From: Bacillota bacterium
GTDB taxonomy: Bacteria; Bacillota; Clostridia; Christensenellales; Borkfalkiaceae
Direction: 5' to 3'
Assembly: GCA_003343805.1 (NCBI GenBank)
Contig: QAKM01000044.1
Location: 35,029-99,028, forward strand
Length of the DNA: 64,000 nt
Shown piece after piece: positions 53,982 to 63,193 of this stretch. Both the position numbers and the translations under genes were made by a program. Below the pieces are notes generated by a model. It saw only the letters and a program-made list of their open reading frames with translations, searched no databases and was not told the origin of the DNA. Position 1 is the stretch's first letter; each line of letters opens with the position of its first letter.

Positions 53982-54479
53982 ATGTATTGCACGGACTGCG
54001 GAGAAAAGCTCACCCTGCGGTTTCTGGAGAACGAAGGCCTCGTTCCCTACTGCCCCAAGTGTGAGAAGTTCAAGTTCCCCTTCTTTCCCGTTGCGGTGTC
54101 CATGACCGTCGTCAACCGCTCGGAGGACAAGATCCTTCTGGCGCGCCATGTCGGCGACGAGGATTATAAGCTGTTTGCGGGTTACATCAGGAAGGGCGAG
54201 AATGCCGAAAAGGCATTGGTGCGCGAATTGCGCGAGGAGACCCGCCTCAATGCCGTCAAGTGGCGCTATCATGCGTCGCGCTATCACGAGCAGAAGGATC
54301 TTCTGATGCTCAACTACATCGTGACGGCGGACGAGAATGCCGAGACGGTCTTGAACGAGGAGCTTTCCGATGTGCGCTGGTGTACGCACGAGGAGGCAAA
54401 GGAGCTCATCCGGAAAAATTCCACGGCGGAATATTTCCTTTTGGGAGCTTTCGGCGAGCTACATACGAAAAAGAAATAA
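53982..54479 (+). CDS. Zinc-ribbon Nudix hydrolase
   Basis: 165-residue protein with an N-terminal zinc ribbon (CTDCGEKL and CPKCEK) and a Nudix domain. The Nudix box starts GYIRKGENAEKALV and continues RELREETRL; the glycine before the last hydrophobic position is replaced by Arg, but the catalytic REE core is intact. The layout resembles a shortened NudC-type pyrophosphatase; the substrate (for example NADH or a nucleotide sugar) is not predictable. Monocistronic: it has its own promoter and a terminator. Confidence 0.86.
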   Translation: MYCTDCGEKLTLRFLENEGLVPYCPKCEKFKFPFFPVAVSMTVVNRSEDKILLARHVGDEDYKLFAGYIRKGENAEKALVRELREETRLNAVKWRYHASRYHEQKDLLMLNYIVTADENAETVLNEELSDVRWCTHEEAKELIRKNSTAEYFLLGAFGELHTKKK

Positions 54480-54491
54480 ACGGACAGCAAG

Positions 54492-54518
54492 ACGGGACGG
54501 CATGGATTGCCGTCCCGT
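54492..54518. terminator. Bidirectional hairpin between the Nudix gene and proA
   Basis: ACGGGACGGCA pairs perfectly with TGCCGTCCCGT around TGGAT. T-containing stretches follow in both directions. Confidence 0.75.
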
Positions 54519-54534
54519 TCGTTTGACTTGTGGT

Positions 54535-55770
54535 TCATGCTCGCACCTGGCCGTTGCCGCGGATGACGAACTTGTAGGAAGTCAGCTCGCGAAGGCCCAT
54601 CGGGCCGCGGGCGTGCAACTTTTGCGTGGAGATGCCCATCTCCGCGCCGAAGCCGAATTCAAATCCGTCCGAAAAGCGCGTCGAGGCGTTCTTGTAGACG
54701 CAGGCGGAGTCGATCTCGCGCAAAAAGCGCTCCCCCGCCGCCTCGTCCTCGGTGACGATCGCTTCGCTGTGGCTCGTGGAGTGTTCATTGATGAAGGGGA
54801 TGGCCTCGTCGATGCCCGAGACGATCTTGACGGACATCTTGAGGGCGCTGTACTCCGTATAGAAGTCTTCCTCCGTCGCGGGAGAAATGCGGCTGTCGAG
54901 CGCGCACGCCTCCTCGTCACCCACCAGCTCCACCTGTTTTGCGGTGAGAGCGTCGCAGATCTCCTTTATATGCGCTTGGGCAAAGCTGCGGTCGATGACC
55001 AGGCTCTCCGCCGCGTTGCACACGCTCGTGCGCTGCGTCTTGGCGTTGATGAGGATGGGGATCGCCTTGTCGATGTCCGCCGACTGTTCCAGATAGATAT
55101 GGCAGTTGCCCGTACCTGTTTCGATGACGGGAACGGTCGCGTTTTCGAGGGCGCTGTCGATGAGCGTCTTGCTCCCGCGCGGGATGAGCACGTCGATGAG
55201 CCCCTTCTGCCGCATGAATTCGCGCGCCCCCTCCCGCGTCTTGTCGGTGATGAGCTGGATGAAGGAAGGGTCGAACCCGCCCGTCTTCAGCGCCTCTTTG
55301 ATGGCCGTCACGATGGCGATGTTGGAGCAGAGGGCATCCTTGCTGCCGCGAAGGACGACGGCGTTCCCGCTCTTGATGCACAGCCCGATGGCATCCGCCG
55401 TGACGTTGGGACGGGATTCATAGACGATCCCGATGACCCCGAACGGGACGCGGACGCGCTCGATCAGGATGCCGGATTCGGCCGTGTGGCGTTCGATGAC
55501 CTCCCCCACGGGACAGGGAAGCGCGATGAGCTTTTTCAGCCCCTCCGCGATGCCCGCGATGCGTTGCTCGTTGAGCATGAGACGGTCCTGGAATTGCTCC
55601 CCGCGCGTGCAGGCGGCAACGTCTCTGCGGTTTTCGGCGATGATCGTTTCGCTGCTCTTCACGAGCGCTTCCGCCGCGAGCGTGAGCATCTTGTTCTTTT
55701 CTTCTTCCGTCGAATAGGCGATGGTGTGCGCCCCTTCCTTGGCGAGGCGGCAAATTTCGGGAATGGTCAT
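54535..55770 (-). CDS. proA: Glutamate-5-semialdehyde dehydrogenase (gamma-glutamyl phosphate reductase)
   Basis: 411-residue NADPH-dependent enzyme of proline biosynthesis. The catalytic cysteine is in TSVCNAAESLVI, and the cofactor region FGVIGIVYESRPNVTADA is intact. Start at 55770 behind GGAGGAAAC; a longer open frame is rejected. The usual partner proB is not adjacent or anywhere in the window, so glutamate 5-kinase must be encoded elsewhere. It lies 81 nt after yebC on the same strand. Confidence 0.95.
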   Translation of the reverse strand: MTIPEICRLAKEGAHTIAYSTEEEKNKMLTLAAEALVKSSETIIAENRRDVAACTRGEQFQDRLMLNEQRIAGIAEGLKKLIALPCPVGEVIERHTAESGILIERVRVPFGVIGIVYESRPNVTADAIGLCIKSGNAVVLRGSKDALCSNIAIVTAIKEALKTGGFDPSFIQLITDKTREGAREFMRQKGLIDVLIPRGSKTLIDSALENATVPVIETGTGNCHIYLEQSADIDKAIPILINAKTQRTSVCNAAESLVIDRSFAQAHIKEICDALTAKQVELVGDEEACALDSRISPATEEDFYTEYSALKMSVKIVSGIDEAIPFINEHSTSHSEAIVTEDEAAGERFLREIDSACVYKNASTRFSDGFEFGFGAEMGISTQKLHARGPMGLRELTSYKFVIRGNGQVRA

Positions 55771-55851
55771 AGTTTCCTCCTTGTGGGCTGTGCGGCAAGG
55801 CGCACGCATGAAAAAGCGCAAAAGCGGAGAGCTCCCGCCCTCCGCCTTGCA

Positions 55852-56592
55852 TTATTCCTCTTCTTCCTCTTCGGGAAGCTCTACATTGTGATAGACGGTC
55901 TGCACGTCGTCGTTTTCATCGAGCTTGTCGAGCATCTTCATGAAGGTCTCGAGCTTGTCCTCGGGCAGGGTGATCTTGTTCTGCGGGAGCATGGTGATCT
56001 CCGCCTGCAGGAAGGAGAGCCCCTTCTCTTCGAGGTACTTTCTTGCCTCGGAGAAACCTGCGGGCGTCGTGTAGATCTCGTAGGCGTCGTCCTCGGTGAC
56101 GACGTCCTCTGCGCCCGCATCGAGGGCATATTCGGTGACGGTGTCCTCGTCAAGGTCGGGCGTGCGCTCGACGACGATGACGCCCTTGTTGTCGAACATA
56201 TAGGAGACGCTGCCCGTCGTGCCGAGGGAGCCGCCGTGCTTGCTCATGATGGCGCGGATATCGCCCGCGGTACGGTTGTTGTTGTCGGTGAGCGTCGAGA
56301 TGATGACGGCAGCGCCGCCCACACCGTATCCTTCGTAGGTGAGCTCCTTGTAGTCACGGTCGCCGAAGTCGCCTGCGGCGCGCTTGATGGAGCGCTCGAT
56401 GTTATCGTTGGGCATATTCGCCGCCTTCGCCTTGGCGATGACGTCGGCGAGCTTGGAGTTGGTGGCGGGATTGGGATTGCCCTTGGCTGCGACGGCAAGT
56501 TCTCTGCCGATCTTGGTGAAGAGCTTGCCGCGCGCTGCGTCGGCCTTGCCCTTCTTCGCCTGGATGTTGTGCCATTTGCTGTGTCCTGACAT
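55852..56592 (-). CDS. YebC/PmpR family regulator
   Basis: 246-residue YebC-type protein. The canonical start MSGHSKWHNIQAKKGKADAARGKLFTK is split here into GHSKWHNIQ and KGKADAARGK, and a central acidic region follows. Family members act as DNA-binding regulators, and some were recently linked to resolving ribosome stalls. The C terminus ends in a run of Glu. GAGGT precedes the ATG. It is 23 nt after the TrmH-type methylase gene. Confidence 0.93.
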   Translation of the reverse strand: MSGHSKWHNIQAKKGKADAARGKLFTKIGRELAVAAKGNPNPATNSKLADVIAKAKAANMPNDNIERSIKRAAGDFGDRDYKELTYEGYGVGGAAVIISTLTDNNNRTAGDIRAIMSKHGGSLGTTGSVSYMFDNKGVIVVERTPDLDEDTVTEYALDAGAEDVVTEDDAYEIYTTPAGFSEARKYLEEKGLSFLQAEITMLPQNKITLPEDKLETFMKMLDKLDENDDVQTVYHNVELPEEEEEE

Positions 56593-56615
56593 AAAATAAT
56601 AACCTCGTTACAACG

Positions 56616-57347
56616 TTAGATGAATTGGTTTCTCTTGAGCTCGTACATGAGGATGCCGGCCGAAACGGCGGCGTTCAGGCTCTCCGTGTGTTCGCCCATG
56701 GGGATGCGCACGGTATATGCCGCCCTTGCGCGGACTTGTTCGGACAGGCCGCTTCCCTCGCTGCCGATGCAGAGCGTAAACTTCTGCGGAGGCAGAAAGC
56801 TAAAGACGTTTTCGCCGTCCATATCGGCGGCGATGAGCGGTACGCCCTCGAGCAGGTCGAGCACTTCCTCCCGCGTGCCCTGCATGAGGGAGGCGAAGAA
56901 TACGCCGCTCATGCTTGCCCGCACGCTCTTGGGAGAGAAGGGATCGGCGCAGCCGATGAGATAGAGTTCCCTGTATCCAGCCGCATTCGCCGTCCGTATG
57001 ATCGCTCCCACGTTGGCGGGATCCTGCACGCCGTCGAGAAGGAGACAGCTCCTCTCGGGCGGGCGGAGCTCCGCGTGCGGAAGCTCGGCCTCTGCCAGAA
57101 CGGGCTGCGGCGTCTTTTCCTCGGAAATGCCGTTAAAGGCATCGCGGCCCAGGACAAGATCGGGGGAAAGCTCCCCCTCATAGTCCTCTCTTGCGACGAT
57201 GCGGCGGACAGTAAGCCCGCTCTTGAGGCACTCCTTTACCATCTTCTCCCCTTCCACGAGGAAACAGCCCGTCTCCTTGCGGAATTTCTTTTCGCGCAGG
57301 GCTCTGAGCTCCTTGACGATGGGATTGCTCTTGGATACGATGATCAT
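56616..57347 (-). CDS. TrmH/SpoU family RNA 2'-O-methyltransferase
   Basis: 243-residue SPOUT methyltransferase. An N-terminal substrate-binding domain (about 1-90) precedes the knotted domain with motif 1 NVGAIIRTANAAG, motif 2 IGSEGSGL and motif 3 PMGEHTESLNAAVSAGI. It probably methylates a 23S rRNA ribose (RlmB/TsnR-like); the exact site is unknown. No ribosome-binding site is seen before the ATG. In many Bacillota such a gene follows the infC-rpmI-rplT operon, as here. Confidence 0.9.
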   Translation of the reverse strand: MIIVSKSNPIVKELRALREKKFRKETGCFLVEGEKMVKECLKSGLTVRRIVAREDYEGELSPDLVLGRDAFNGISEEKTPQPVLAEAELPHAELRPPERSCLLLDGVQDPANVGAIIRTANAAGYRELYLIGCADPFSPKSVRASMSGVFFASLMQGTREEVLDLLEGVPLIAADMDGENVFSFLPPQKFTLCIGSEGSGLSEQVRARAAYTVRIPMGEHTESLNAAVSAGILMYELKRNQFI

Positions 57348-57367
57348 GGATGCTCTGAGAGAATAGG

Positions 57368-57399
57368 AAAAAAGCCTTTTTCGGGAAAAGGCTTTTTTT
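57368..57399 (-). terminator. Intrinsic terminator after rplT
   Basis: Minus strand: AAAAAAAGCCTTTT, loop CCCGA, AAAAGGCTTTTTT. Ends the infC-rpmI-rplT operon. Confidence 0.87.
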
Positions 57400-57406
57400 G
57401 CTTGGT

Positions 57407-57757
57407 TCAGATAGCGGCCTTAGCCTTCTCGCAAAGCTCGCTGAATGCCTTGGCATCCGTCACGGCGAGGTCTGCAAGCACCTTGCGGTTGAGGTCGATG
57501 CCGGCGACCTTGAGCCCGTGCATCAGGCGGGAATAGGAGAGCCCGTTCATGCGGGCGCCCGCATTGATGCGCGCGATCCAAAGCGAACGCATATCGCGCT
57601 TTTTGAGCCTTCTGCCGACATAAGCATAGTTGAGAGACTTCATCACCGCTTCGCGGGCGATGCGGTAATTCTTGCTCTTATTGCCCCAATAGCCCTTGGC
57701 GAGCTTTAAGATCTTTCTGCGCTTCTTGACAGCGTTTACACCTCTTTTAATACGCAT
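57407..57757 (-). CDS. rplT: 50S ribosomal protein L20
   Basis: 116-residue L20, an early-binding assembly protein of the large subunit, which in Bacillota also represses its own operon through the leader. The basic N-terminal extension ([17 protein letters not shown]) and the C-terminal globular part with [11 protein letters not shown] are intact. Last gene of infC-rpmI-rplT, followed by a terminator. AGGAGG precedes the ATG, 15 nt after rpmI. Confidence 0.97.
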   Translation of the reverse strand: MRIKRGVNAVKKRRKILKLAKGYWGNKSKNYRIAREAVMKSLNYAYVGRRLKKRDMRSLWIARINAGARMNGLSYSRLMHGLKVAGIDLNRKVLADLAVTDAKAFSELCEKAKAAI

Positions 57758-57772
57758 TGATAGTGCCTCCTC

Positions 57773-57973
57773 TTAGTCCTTGTAGGGGATCATCTTCTTG
57801 ACGGTGTTCTCCTGCGTTGCGGAGACGAGCGTGGTCTGACGAAGATTTCTCTTTCTCTTTCTGTTCTTGGTTTCTGCTTTGTGGTTCTTACCGCCGTGAG
57901 GTCTGTTCACCTTCCCGGTGCCGGTAAGCCAGAAGCGCTTCTTGCTACCGCTGTGCGATTTCTGTTTCGGCAT
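57773..57973 (-). CDS. rpmI: 50S ribosomal protein L35
   Basis: 66-residue L35, strongly basic, with the typical start MPKQKSHSGSKKRF and the central GKNHKAETKNRKRKR. The start at 57973 has GGAGG upstream; an in-frame ATG five codons earlier is less likely. Middle gene of the infC-rpmI-rplT operon. Confidence 0.97.
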   Translation of the reverse strand: MPKQKSHSGSKKRFWLTGTGKVNRPHGGKNHKAETKNRKRKRNLRQTTLVSATQENTVKKMIPYKD

Positions 57974-58040
57974 ATGTTTGTCCTCCAATGAGTTTTTCAG
58001 ATTTATTCTGCCGCGGCAGGATGCCGCGCGGCTGAACGAT

Positions 58041-58553
<513 letters not shown>

Positions 58554-58717
58554 ATTTCCACCTCTCACAAAAAATAAAACGGATCGCGCAGGAGCGTGAC
58601 CCGTTGTTTGCCGCAATATCCCTTATGCAATGCGCGATAAATTACGCATGACTTCGGAAAATATCGACCCGCACAAGTCGTTTGCCGTGCGGAGAGAAGG
58701 GTTCGCCTCTGCTTGAT
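58554..58717 (-). promoter_or_regulatory. Structured leader of infC-rpmI-rplT (L20-leader-like)
   Basis: About 165 nt of untranslated leader. CGACCC near its 5' end can pair with GGGTCG about 50 nt later, and a terminator-like hairpin closes the leader. The same CGACCC could instead pair with GGGTCA of the terminator arm, so two exclusive folds are possible. This is the arrangement of L20-controlled transcription attenuation in Bacillota; I have not matched it to the Rfam model. Confidence 0.6.
58568..58602 (-). terminator. Attenuator hairpin before infC
   Basis: Minus strand: GGGTCACGC pairs with GCGCGATCC (one mismatch, one G-T) around TCCT, followed by GTTTTATTTTTT. It lies directly in front of the infC ribosome-binding site. 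Confidence 0.75.
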
Positions 58718-58723
58718 GGGTCG

Positions 58724-58753
58724 ATGATACCACATCTTGCTGCACGTTGTCAA
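58724..58753 (-). promoter_or_regulatory. Promoter of infC-rpmI-rplT
   Basis: Minus strand: TTGACA (58748-58753), 18 nt, TATCAT (58724-58729). The remaining 127 nt up to the esterase gene (58754-58880) hold only a weak AACAG-CGG-CTGTT hairpin at about 58854-58866 that may terminate the esterase message. Confidence 0.75.
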
Positions 58754-58880
58754 ACGATTTTACATGGATTTTTAGAATTTTCCTAAAGTTCCCGATCCCG
58801 GGATGCGTCAACGGCGTTATTTTGATTTTGGTCGAATCACAAGGGACAAAACAGCCGCTGTTCTTTCGATTTTCATCGAA

Positions 58881-59729
58881 TCAATCTCTCGGTCTTACCG
58901 AAAATCCGCGGCTTTTCAGCCAGTCGAGCGAGAGAGGGAGCCATTTTCCCACGGGCGCGAGCTGCGTATCGTATTCCGTCTGATCGTTGGTCTCCGGGGA
59001 GATGAGGCTCAGCCCGTGCGGGCCGTGTTCGAAGATGTGCATGGCAAACGGAACGCCTGCCTTACGGTATGCCGCAGCCAAAAGGAGGGAATTTTCTACG
59101 GGAACGCAGTCGTCCTCCTGCGTATGCCAAAGAAAGGCTGGAGCCGCCTTCTTTGAAACGCGGTTTTCGAGGGAAAGACGCTGCAACAGCTCTTCGCGCC
59201 TTCCCGTGATGACGTCGCGCGTGCCGCCGTGCGTCCGCTCCCCCATCGTGATGACGGGGTAAGAGAGAACGACGGCGTCGGGACGCGCGTTCTTCGCGCG
59301 TTCGCCCAAAACCGAGACGATCTCGGGTTCTTCATAGAGCATGGAGAGCATCCCCGCAAGGTGCCCGCCCGCAGAAAAGCCGATCGCGGCGAGATGCGCG
59401 GGATCGAGCCCGTATTTTGCGGCGTTTTCCCGAAGATAGATCATTGCCATCGCGGCTTCGAGGAGAGGAACGGGAAAGAGCGCCTGCACGGAGTAGTCGA
59501 GCGTGAACGCACAGTAGCCCTCCCTCAGATAGGCAAGGGCAACGGGCTCCTTTTCCCGCCCCGAGCGGAACCAATAGCCGCCGCCGGGGATGACGAGCAT
59601 CCCGGGGCGCAGCTTTGCTTTGATCTCGGGCACGAGAGGATCGGGAACATAGGCGGTGAGGTACCCTTCCGCCTGTTCCCCCCGTTCTATGCCGAAATAT
59701 CGATAGAGATCGACTTTTTCGTAAATCAT
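58881..59729 (-). CDS. Alpha/beta hydrolase, acetyl-xylan esterase/lipase-like
   Basis: 282-residue cytosolic alpha/beta hydrolase. The oxyanion region LVIPGGGYWFRSGREKEPVA and the nucleophile elbow GFSAGGH are typical of the acetylesterase (BD-FAE/Aes) group; a late HGLSL supplies the histidine, with Asp in HTQEDDCVP. No signal peptide. It follows the GH42 beta-galactosidase by 12 nt on the same strand, so it may remove acetyl groups from imported oligosaccharides; this is inference. Confidence 0.86.
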   Translation of the reverse strand: MIYEKVDLYRYFGIERGEQAEGYLTAYVPDPLVPEIKAKLRPGMLVIPGGGYWFRSGREKEPVALAYLREGYCAFTLDYSVQALFPVPLLEAAMAMIYLRENAAKYGLDPAHLAAIGFSAGGHLAGMLSMLYEEPEIVSVLGERAKNARPDAVVLSYPVITMGERTHGGTRDVITGRREELLQRLSLENRVSKKAAPAFLWHTQEDDCVPVENSLLLAAAYRKAGVPFAMHIFEHGPHGLSLISPETNDQTEYDTQLAPVGKWLPLSLDWLKSRGFSVRPRD

Positions 59730-59741
59730 GGGAAGCCTCCT

Positions 59742-61682
59742 TTACGCCTTCTTTAAGACAAGCACGCGGTGCGGCGCGACGTTGACGGTGCCCGCCATCT
59801 TTTCGCCCGTCAGAAGGTCGGTATAACTGCCGTCCAAAGTGAGCGTACCCTCTTTGTGTTCGGTTTCCAGCGCGATGATGCCGTTCTCTTTGCCCGAACG
59901 TTCGACGAGGACGAGGTTCTCGCTCGCCTTGGCGACGGGAGAAACGCCCGCAAGTTTACGGATCGTTTCCTTTGAAGGCACGCTGCCGAGCAGGATGACT
60001 CTTCCCTCCCCCACCTTGCGTTCGGTGATGACGGCAAGCCCGCCAAATTCGTCGCCGTCGTAGGAGGCGAGCGTCTTGCAGTCTCTTGCCTCGAAGGCGT
60101 CGTAGCACATGGAGACGGGGCAGTCAGCGCCGTCCTCAAAGCGAGCCTTGAAGACGTCGTTTGCAACGGGTTTCTGATACTTGACATAGGCGCCCGCAAG
60201 CTCTTCGACAAAGGAGTAAGGCGCATTGACATATTTGCAGGTGTTTTCGTCGAAAATGTCGCTCATCGGGCCGACGATCCAGGTGCCGCCCGCTTTCACC
60301 CATTCGATGATGCGCTCTTTGAGGCCGTTTTCGTTCACCGTCGCAAGGAAGGGCGAGAGGATGACTTCATAGCCGTCCAAAGAATGCTGCGTGTCGATGA
60401 CGTCGATGTTGGTATCGCGGAAGGCGGCGTGGAAGTTCTGCACGAGCGTGCGGCGGTAGTCGAAGCCTTCGAGCATGGGTGCGGATGCGAAGTGACCGAC
60501 CGCCGTCGAAGAATAGTGCATGGCGATCCTGGATACGACTTTGCTCTTTTTCAAGAAATCTGCGCACTTTATAAAGTCGTCTGCGGCGTGTTTGACTTCC
60601 TCCGTCACGCGGTATGCCCTCCCCGGGGTGGAATAGAGCGCGCCGTGTCCGAGTTCTTGCCCCTGCGGGTGGGCGCGGAAGAGCCAGTATTCGTTCATCT
60701 CGCCGCCGAGCGCAATGGGCATCCAGGTGTTGACATAGCAGTTGCCTTCGGGGCGGTAGCCGAAGTAGGCTACATTGCCGCCGTTCCAGCCGACCTGCGT
60801 CTCCGTCACCCAGAAGGGATGGGGCAGGATGGGACGAATAAAGTCGAAGGAAAATTTGGTGTCGGGCAGTAGCTTTGCAGGCTCGTAATGGTTATATTGG
60901 ATGACGTCGAGCTTTTTGTTGATCTCGTAATAGCTCAGAAGGTTGGTGACCATCATGTCCGTGCCGACGGGCGCCTTTGTATATTGATGGAGCACATCCG
61001 CCTGCTCTTCGACGTACGAGATGATCTGCTTGCAATGGAAGCGGCGCCACTCCGTCTCGAGCGACGGGTGCTTCCACTGCCCGGAACGGGGCGGATCGAC
61101 GTCGTCAAAGCTGTCGTAGTTGAGCGACCAGCGGTACATCCCCCATGCCTTGTTGAGTTTTTCGGGCGTGCCGTATTTTTCTTTGAGATAGGTGCGGAAG
61201 GCGCTCTTGCAGAGCGGGCAGTAGCAGCCGTCGCCGTAAGGGAAGATCTCGTTGTCGATCTGCCAGCCGATGATGCCGGGATGCGAGCCGAACTCTTTGG
61301 CGAGCTGTTCGGTGATGATGCGGTTTTTCTCGCGCATGACGGGCGAGGTCTTGCAGGGGTGGCAGCGCGAGGAGATCTCCGCGCGGCGGTCGTTGGAATC
61401 GATGGAGATGGTCTCGGGATATTTCTTGAAGAGCCAGCGCGGCGGCGTGCAGGAAGGCGTGCAGAGGATGCTTTCGATGCCCGCCGCATACAGCTTGTCG
61501 ACGACTTCATGCAGCCAGGAGAAGTCGAATTCCCCCTCTCTGGGTTCCATCCTGCTCCAGGCAAATTCGCCGATGCGCGCGACGTTGACGCCCGCAGCGT
61601 GCATACGCTCGATGTCCTTGTCCACCTCGCTCAAATCCCACAGTTCGGGATAGTATGCGGCTCCCACATAAACCTTATCCAT
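59742..61682 (-). CDS. Beta-galactosidase, glycoside hydrolase family 42
   Basis: 646-residue GH42 enzyme without signal peptide. The acid/base is Glu145 (WQIDNEIF) and the nucleophile Glu294 (FWVTETQ). Cys107, Cys110 and the CYCPLC cluster at 153-158 match the structural zinc site of some GH42 members. A trimerisation domain and a short C-terminal beta domain complete the protein. Likely substrates are beta-galactosides from plant or host glycans. Start at 61682 behind AAGGAG, with a perfect consensus promoter; no transporter gene is adjacent. Confidence 0.93.
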   Translation of the reverse strand: MDKVYVGAAYYPELWDLSEVDKDIERMHAAGVNVARIGEFAWSRMEPREGEFDFSWLHEVVDKLYAAGIESILCTPSCTPPRWLFKKYPETISIDSNDRRAEISSRCHPCKTSPVMREKNRIITEQLAKEFGSHPGIIGWQIDNEIFPYGDGCYCPLCKSAFRTYLKEKYGTPEKLNKAWGMYRWSLNYDSFDDVDPPRSGQWKHPSLETEWRRFHCKQIISYVEEQADVLHQYTKAPVGTDMMVTNLLSYYEINKKLDVIQYNHYEPAKLLPDTKFSFDFIRPILPHPFWVTETQVGWNGGNVAYFGYRPEGNCYVNTWMPIALGGEMNEYWLFRAHPQGQELGHGALYSTPGRAYRVTEEVKHAADDFIKCADFLKKSKVVSRIAMHYSSTAVGHFASAPMLEGFDYRRTLVQNFHAAFRDTNIDVIDTQHSLDGYEVILSPFLATVNENGLKERIIEWVKAGGTWIVGPMSDIFDENTCKYVNAPYSFVEELAGAYVKYQKPVANDVFKARFEDGADCPVSMCYDAFEARDCKTLASYDGDEFGGLAVITERKVGEGRVILLGSVPSKETIRKLAGVSPVAKASENLVLVERSGKENGIIALETEHKEGTLTLDGSYTDLLTGEKMAGTVNVAPHRVLVLKKA

Positions 61683-61716
61683 AAGATACTCCTTGTGTAA
61701 AATTGTTGCTTCGCGT

Positions 61717-61745
61717 ATTATAGCATTTTCCCCTCTGCCTGTCAA
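61717..61745 (-). promoter_or_regulatory. Promoter of the GH42-esterase operon
   Basis: Minus strand: TTGACA (61740-61745), 17 nt, TATAAT (61717-61722): perfect consensus. No operator palindrome or cre-like site was recognised beside it. Confidence 0.82.
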
Positions 61746-61757
61746 GGTGCCGCCATG

Positions 61758-61786
61758 AAAAAAGCTCCCCGAAAAAAGGGAGCTTT
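61758..61786 (-). terminator. Intrinsic terminator after asnS
   Basis: Minus strand: AAAGCTCCC, loop of T and C, GGGAGCTTT and further T residues. Confidence 0.85.
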
Positions 61787-61789
61787 ACT

Positions 61790-63163
61790 TTACATGATGT
61801 TGTTGACCGTGCGGGGGAAGAGGATGACGTCGCGGATGTTCTCCATGCCCGTCACATACATGACGAAACGGTCGAACCCGAGCCCGAACCCGCTGTGCGG
61901 CACGCTGCCGAAGATGCGCAGGTCAAGATACTGCTTGTAGGCGGAAATGTCCATGTTCCGCGCCTTCATGGCGGCAAGGAGTTTGTCGTAGTCCGCCTCT
62001 CGTTCGCTGCAGCCGATGATCTCGCCGATGCCGGGAACGAGGAGATCGGTCGCCGCCACCGTCTTGCCGTCGGGGTTCTGCTTCATATAGAAGGACTTGA
62101 TCTCCTTCGGGTAGTTGGTGACGAACACGGGGCGTTTGAAGACGACTTCGGTGAGATATTTCTCGTGCTCGGTCTGAAGGTCGCAGCCCCAGTCGACGGG
62201 GTATTGGAACTTGACGTCCGCCTTCTGCAGAATGGAGACGGCGTCCGTGTAATCGCAAACGGCGAAATCGCTCGATGCGACGTGTTCGAGCTTGTCTTTG
62301 AGGCCCTTCTCGACAAAGCTGTCGAAGAAGGCGATCTCATCGGGGCATTCGTCGAGCACGGCACGGATGAGATATTTGACCATATCTTCGGCGATCTCGA
62401 TGATGTCGGGAAGTTCTGCAAAGGCAACCTCGGGTTCGATGTGCCAGAACTCTGCAACGTGCCTCGTCGTGTTGGAGTTCTCTGCGCGAAAGGAGGGTCC
62501 GAAGGTGTAGATCTTGCTGAACGCCATCGCGGCGACTTCCCCTTCGAGCTGCCCCGAAACGGAGAGCCCCGCCTTGACGCCGAAGAAGTCGTTTTTGTAG
62601 TATTCCTGCTCGCTCTCGTACTTGGCGTTGTAGGGCTGGGTCGTGACGCGGAACATCTCCCCCGCGCCCTCGCAGTCGCTCGCCGTGATGATGGGTGTAT
62701 GGACGTAGTAATAGCGGTGCTCGTGGAAGTAACGGTGCACAGCCTGCGCCGCGACGGAGCGCACGCGGAACACGGCGTTGAAGGTGTTGGTGCGAAGCCT
62801 CAGGTGCGGGATGCCGCGCAAAAATTCCAACGTCGTGCGTTTCTTCTGGATGGGATATTCGGGCGGGCATTTGCCGAGGAGAGTGACTTCCTTCGCGTTG
62901 AGCTCATGCCCCTCTCCCTTGAACGCCTTGACGACTTCGCCCTTGACTGAGACGGAGGCGCCGAGCTTGGTGCATTCGGGATCGACCTTCAGAGCATTCT
63001 TGTCGATGACGACCTGAAGGCGGGGAAAGCTCGTGCCGTCGGAAAGTTCCAGAAAGGCGACGGCGGCGGAATCGCGGAAGGTGCGTACCCAGCCGCAGAC
63101 GGTCACTTCCTGCCCCAACAGTTCGGGGCGTTTCAATACGTCATAGATATCGGTGTGTTTCAT
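61790..63163 (-). CDS. asnS: Asparagine--tRNA ligase
   Basis: 457-residue class IIb synthetase. An OB-fold anticodon-binding domain (VTVCGWVRTFRDS) occupies the first 110 residues. The catalytic core has motif 2 (FGPSFRAENSNTTRHVAEFW) and motif 3 (GFGLGFDRFVMYV). HVAEFWHIEPE and the PEYPIQKK linker distinguish it from aspartyl-tRNA synthetase. It lies 30 nt after proS on the minus strand with a terminator following; no T-box is visible in that short gap. Confidence 0.95.
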   Translation of the reverse strand: MKHTDIYDVLKRPELLGQEVTVCGWVRTFRDSAAVAFLELSDGTSFPRLQVVIDKNALKVDPECTKLGASVSVKGEVVKAFKGEGHELNAKEVTLLGKCPPEYPIQKKRTTLEFLRGIPHLRLRTNTFNAVFRVRSVAAQAVHRYFHEHRYYYVHTPIITASDCEGAGEMFRVTTQPYNAKYESEQEYYKNDFFGVKAGLSVSGQLEGEVAAMAFSKIYTFGPSFRAENSNTTRHVAEFWHIEPEVAFAELPDIIEIAEDMVKYLIRAVLDECPDEIAFFDSFVEKGLKDKLEHVASSDFAVCDYTDAVSILQKADVKFQYPVDWGCDLQTEHEKYLTEVVFKRPVFVTNYPKEIKSFYMKQNPDGKTVAATDLLVPGIGEIIGCSEREADYDKLLAAMKARNMDISAYKQYLDLRIFGSVPHSGFGLGFDRFVMYVTGMENIRDVILFPRTVNNIM

Positions 63164-63193
63164 ACGATCTCACTCCTGCCTTTTGCGGCAAAC

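Noticed and set aside
63164-63193. T-box leader for asnS (also considered before ilvC)
   Set aside because: The available leaders are about 25-30 nt and lack the T-box sequence.
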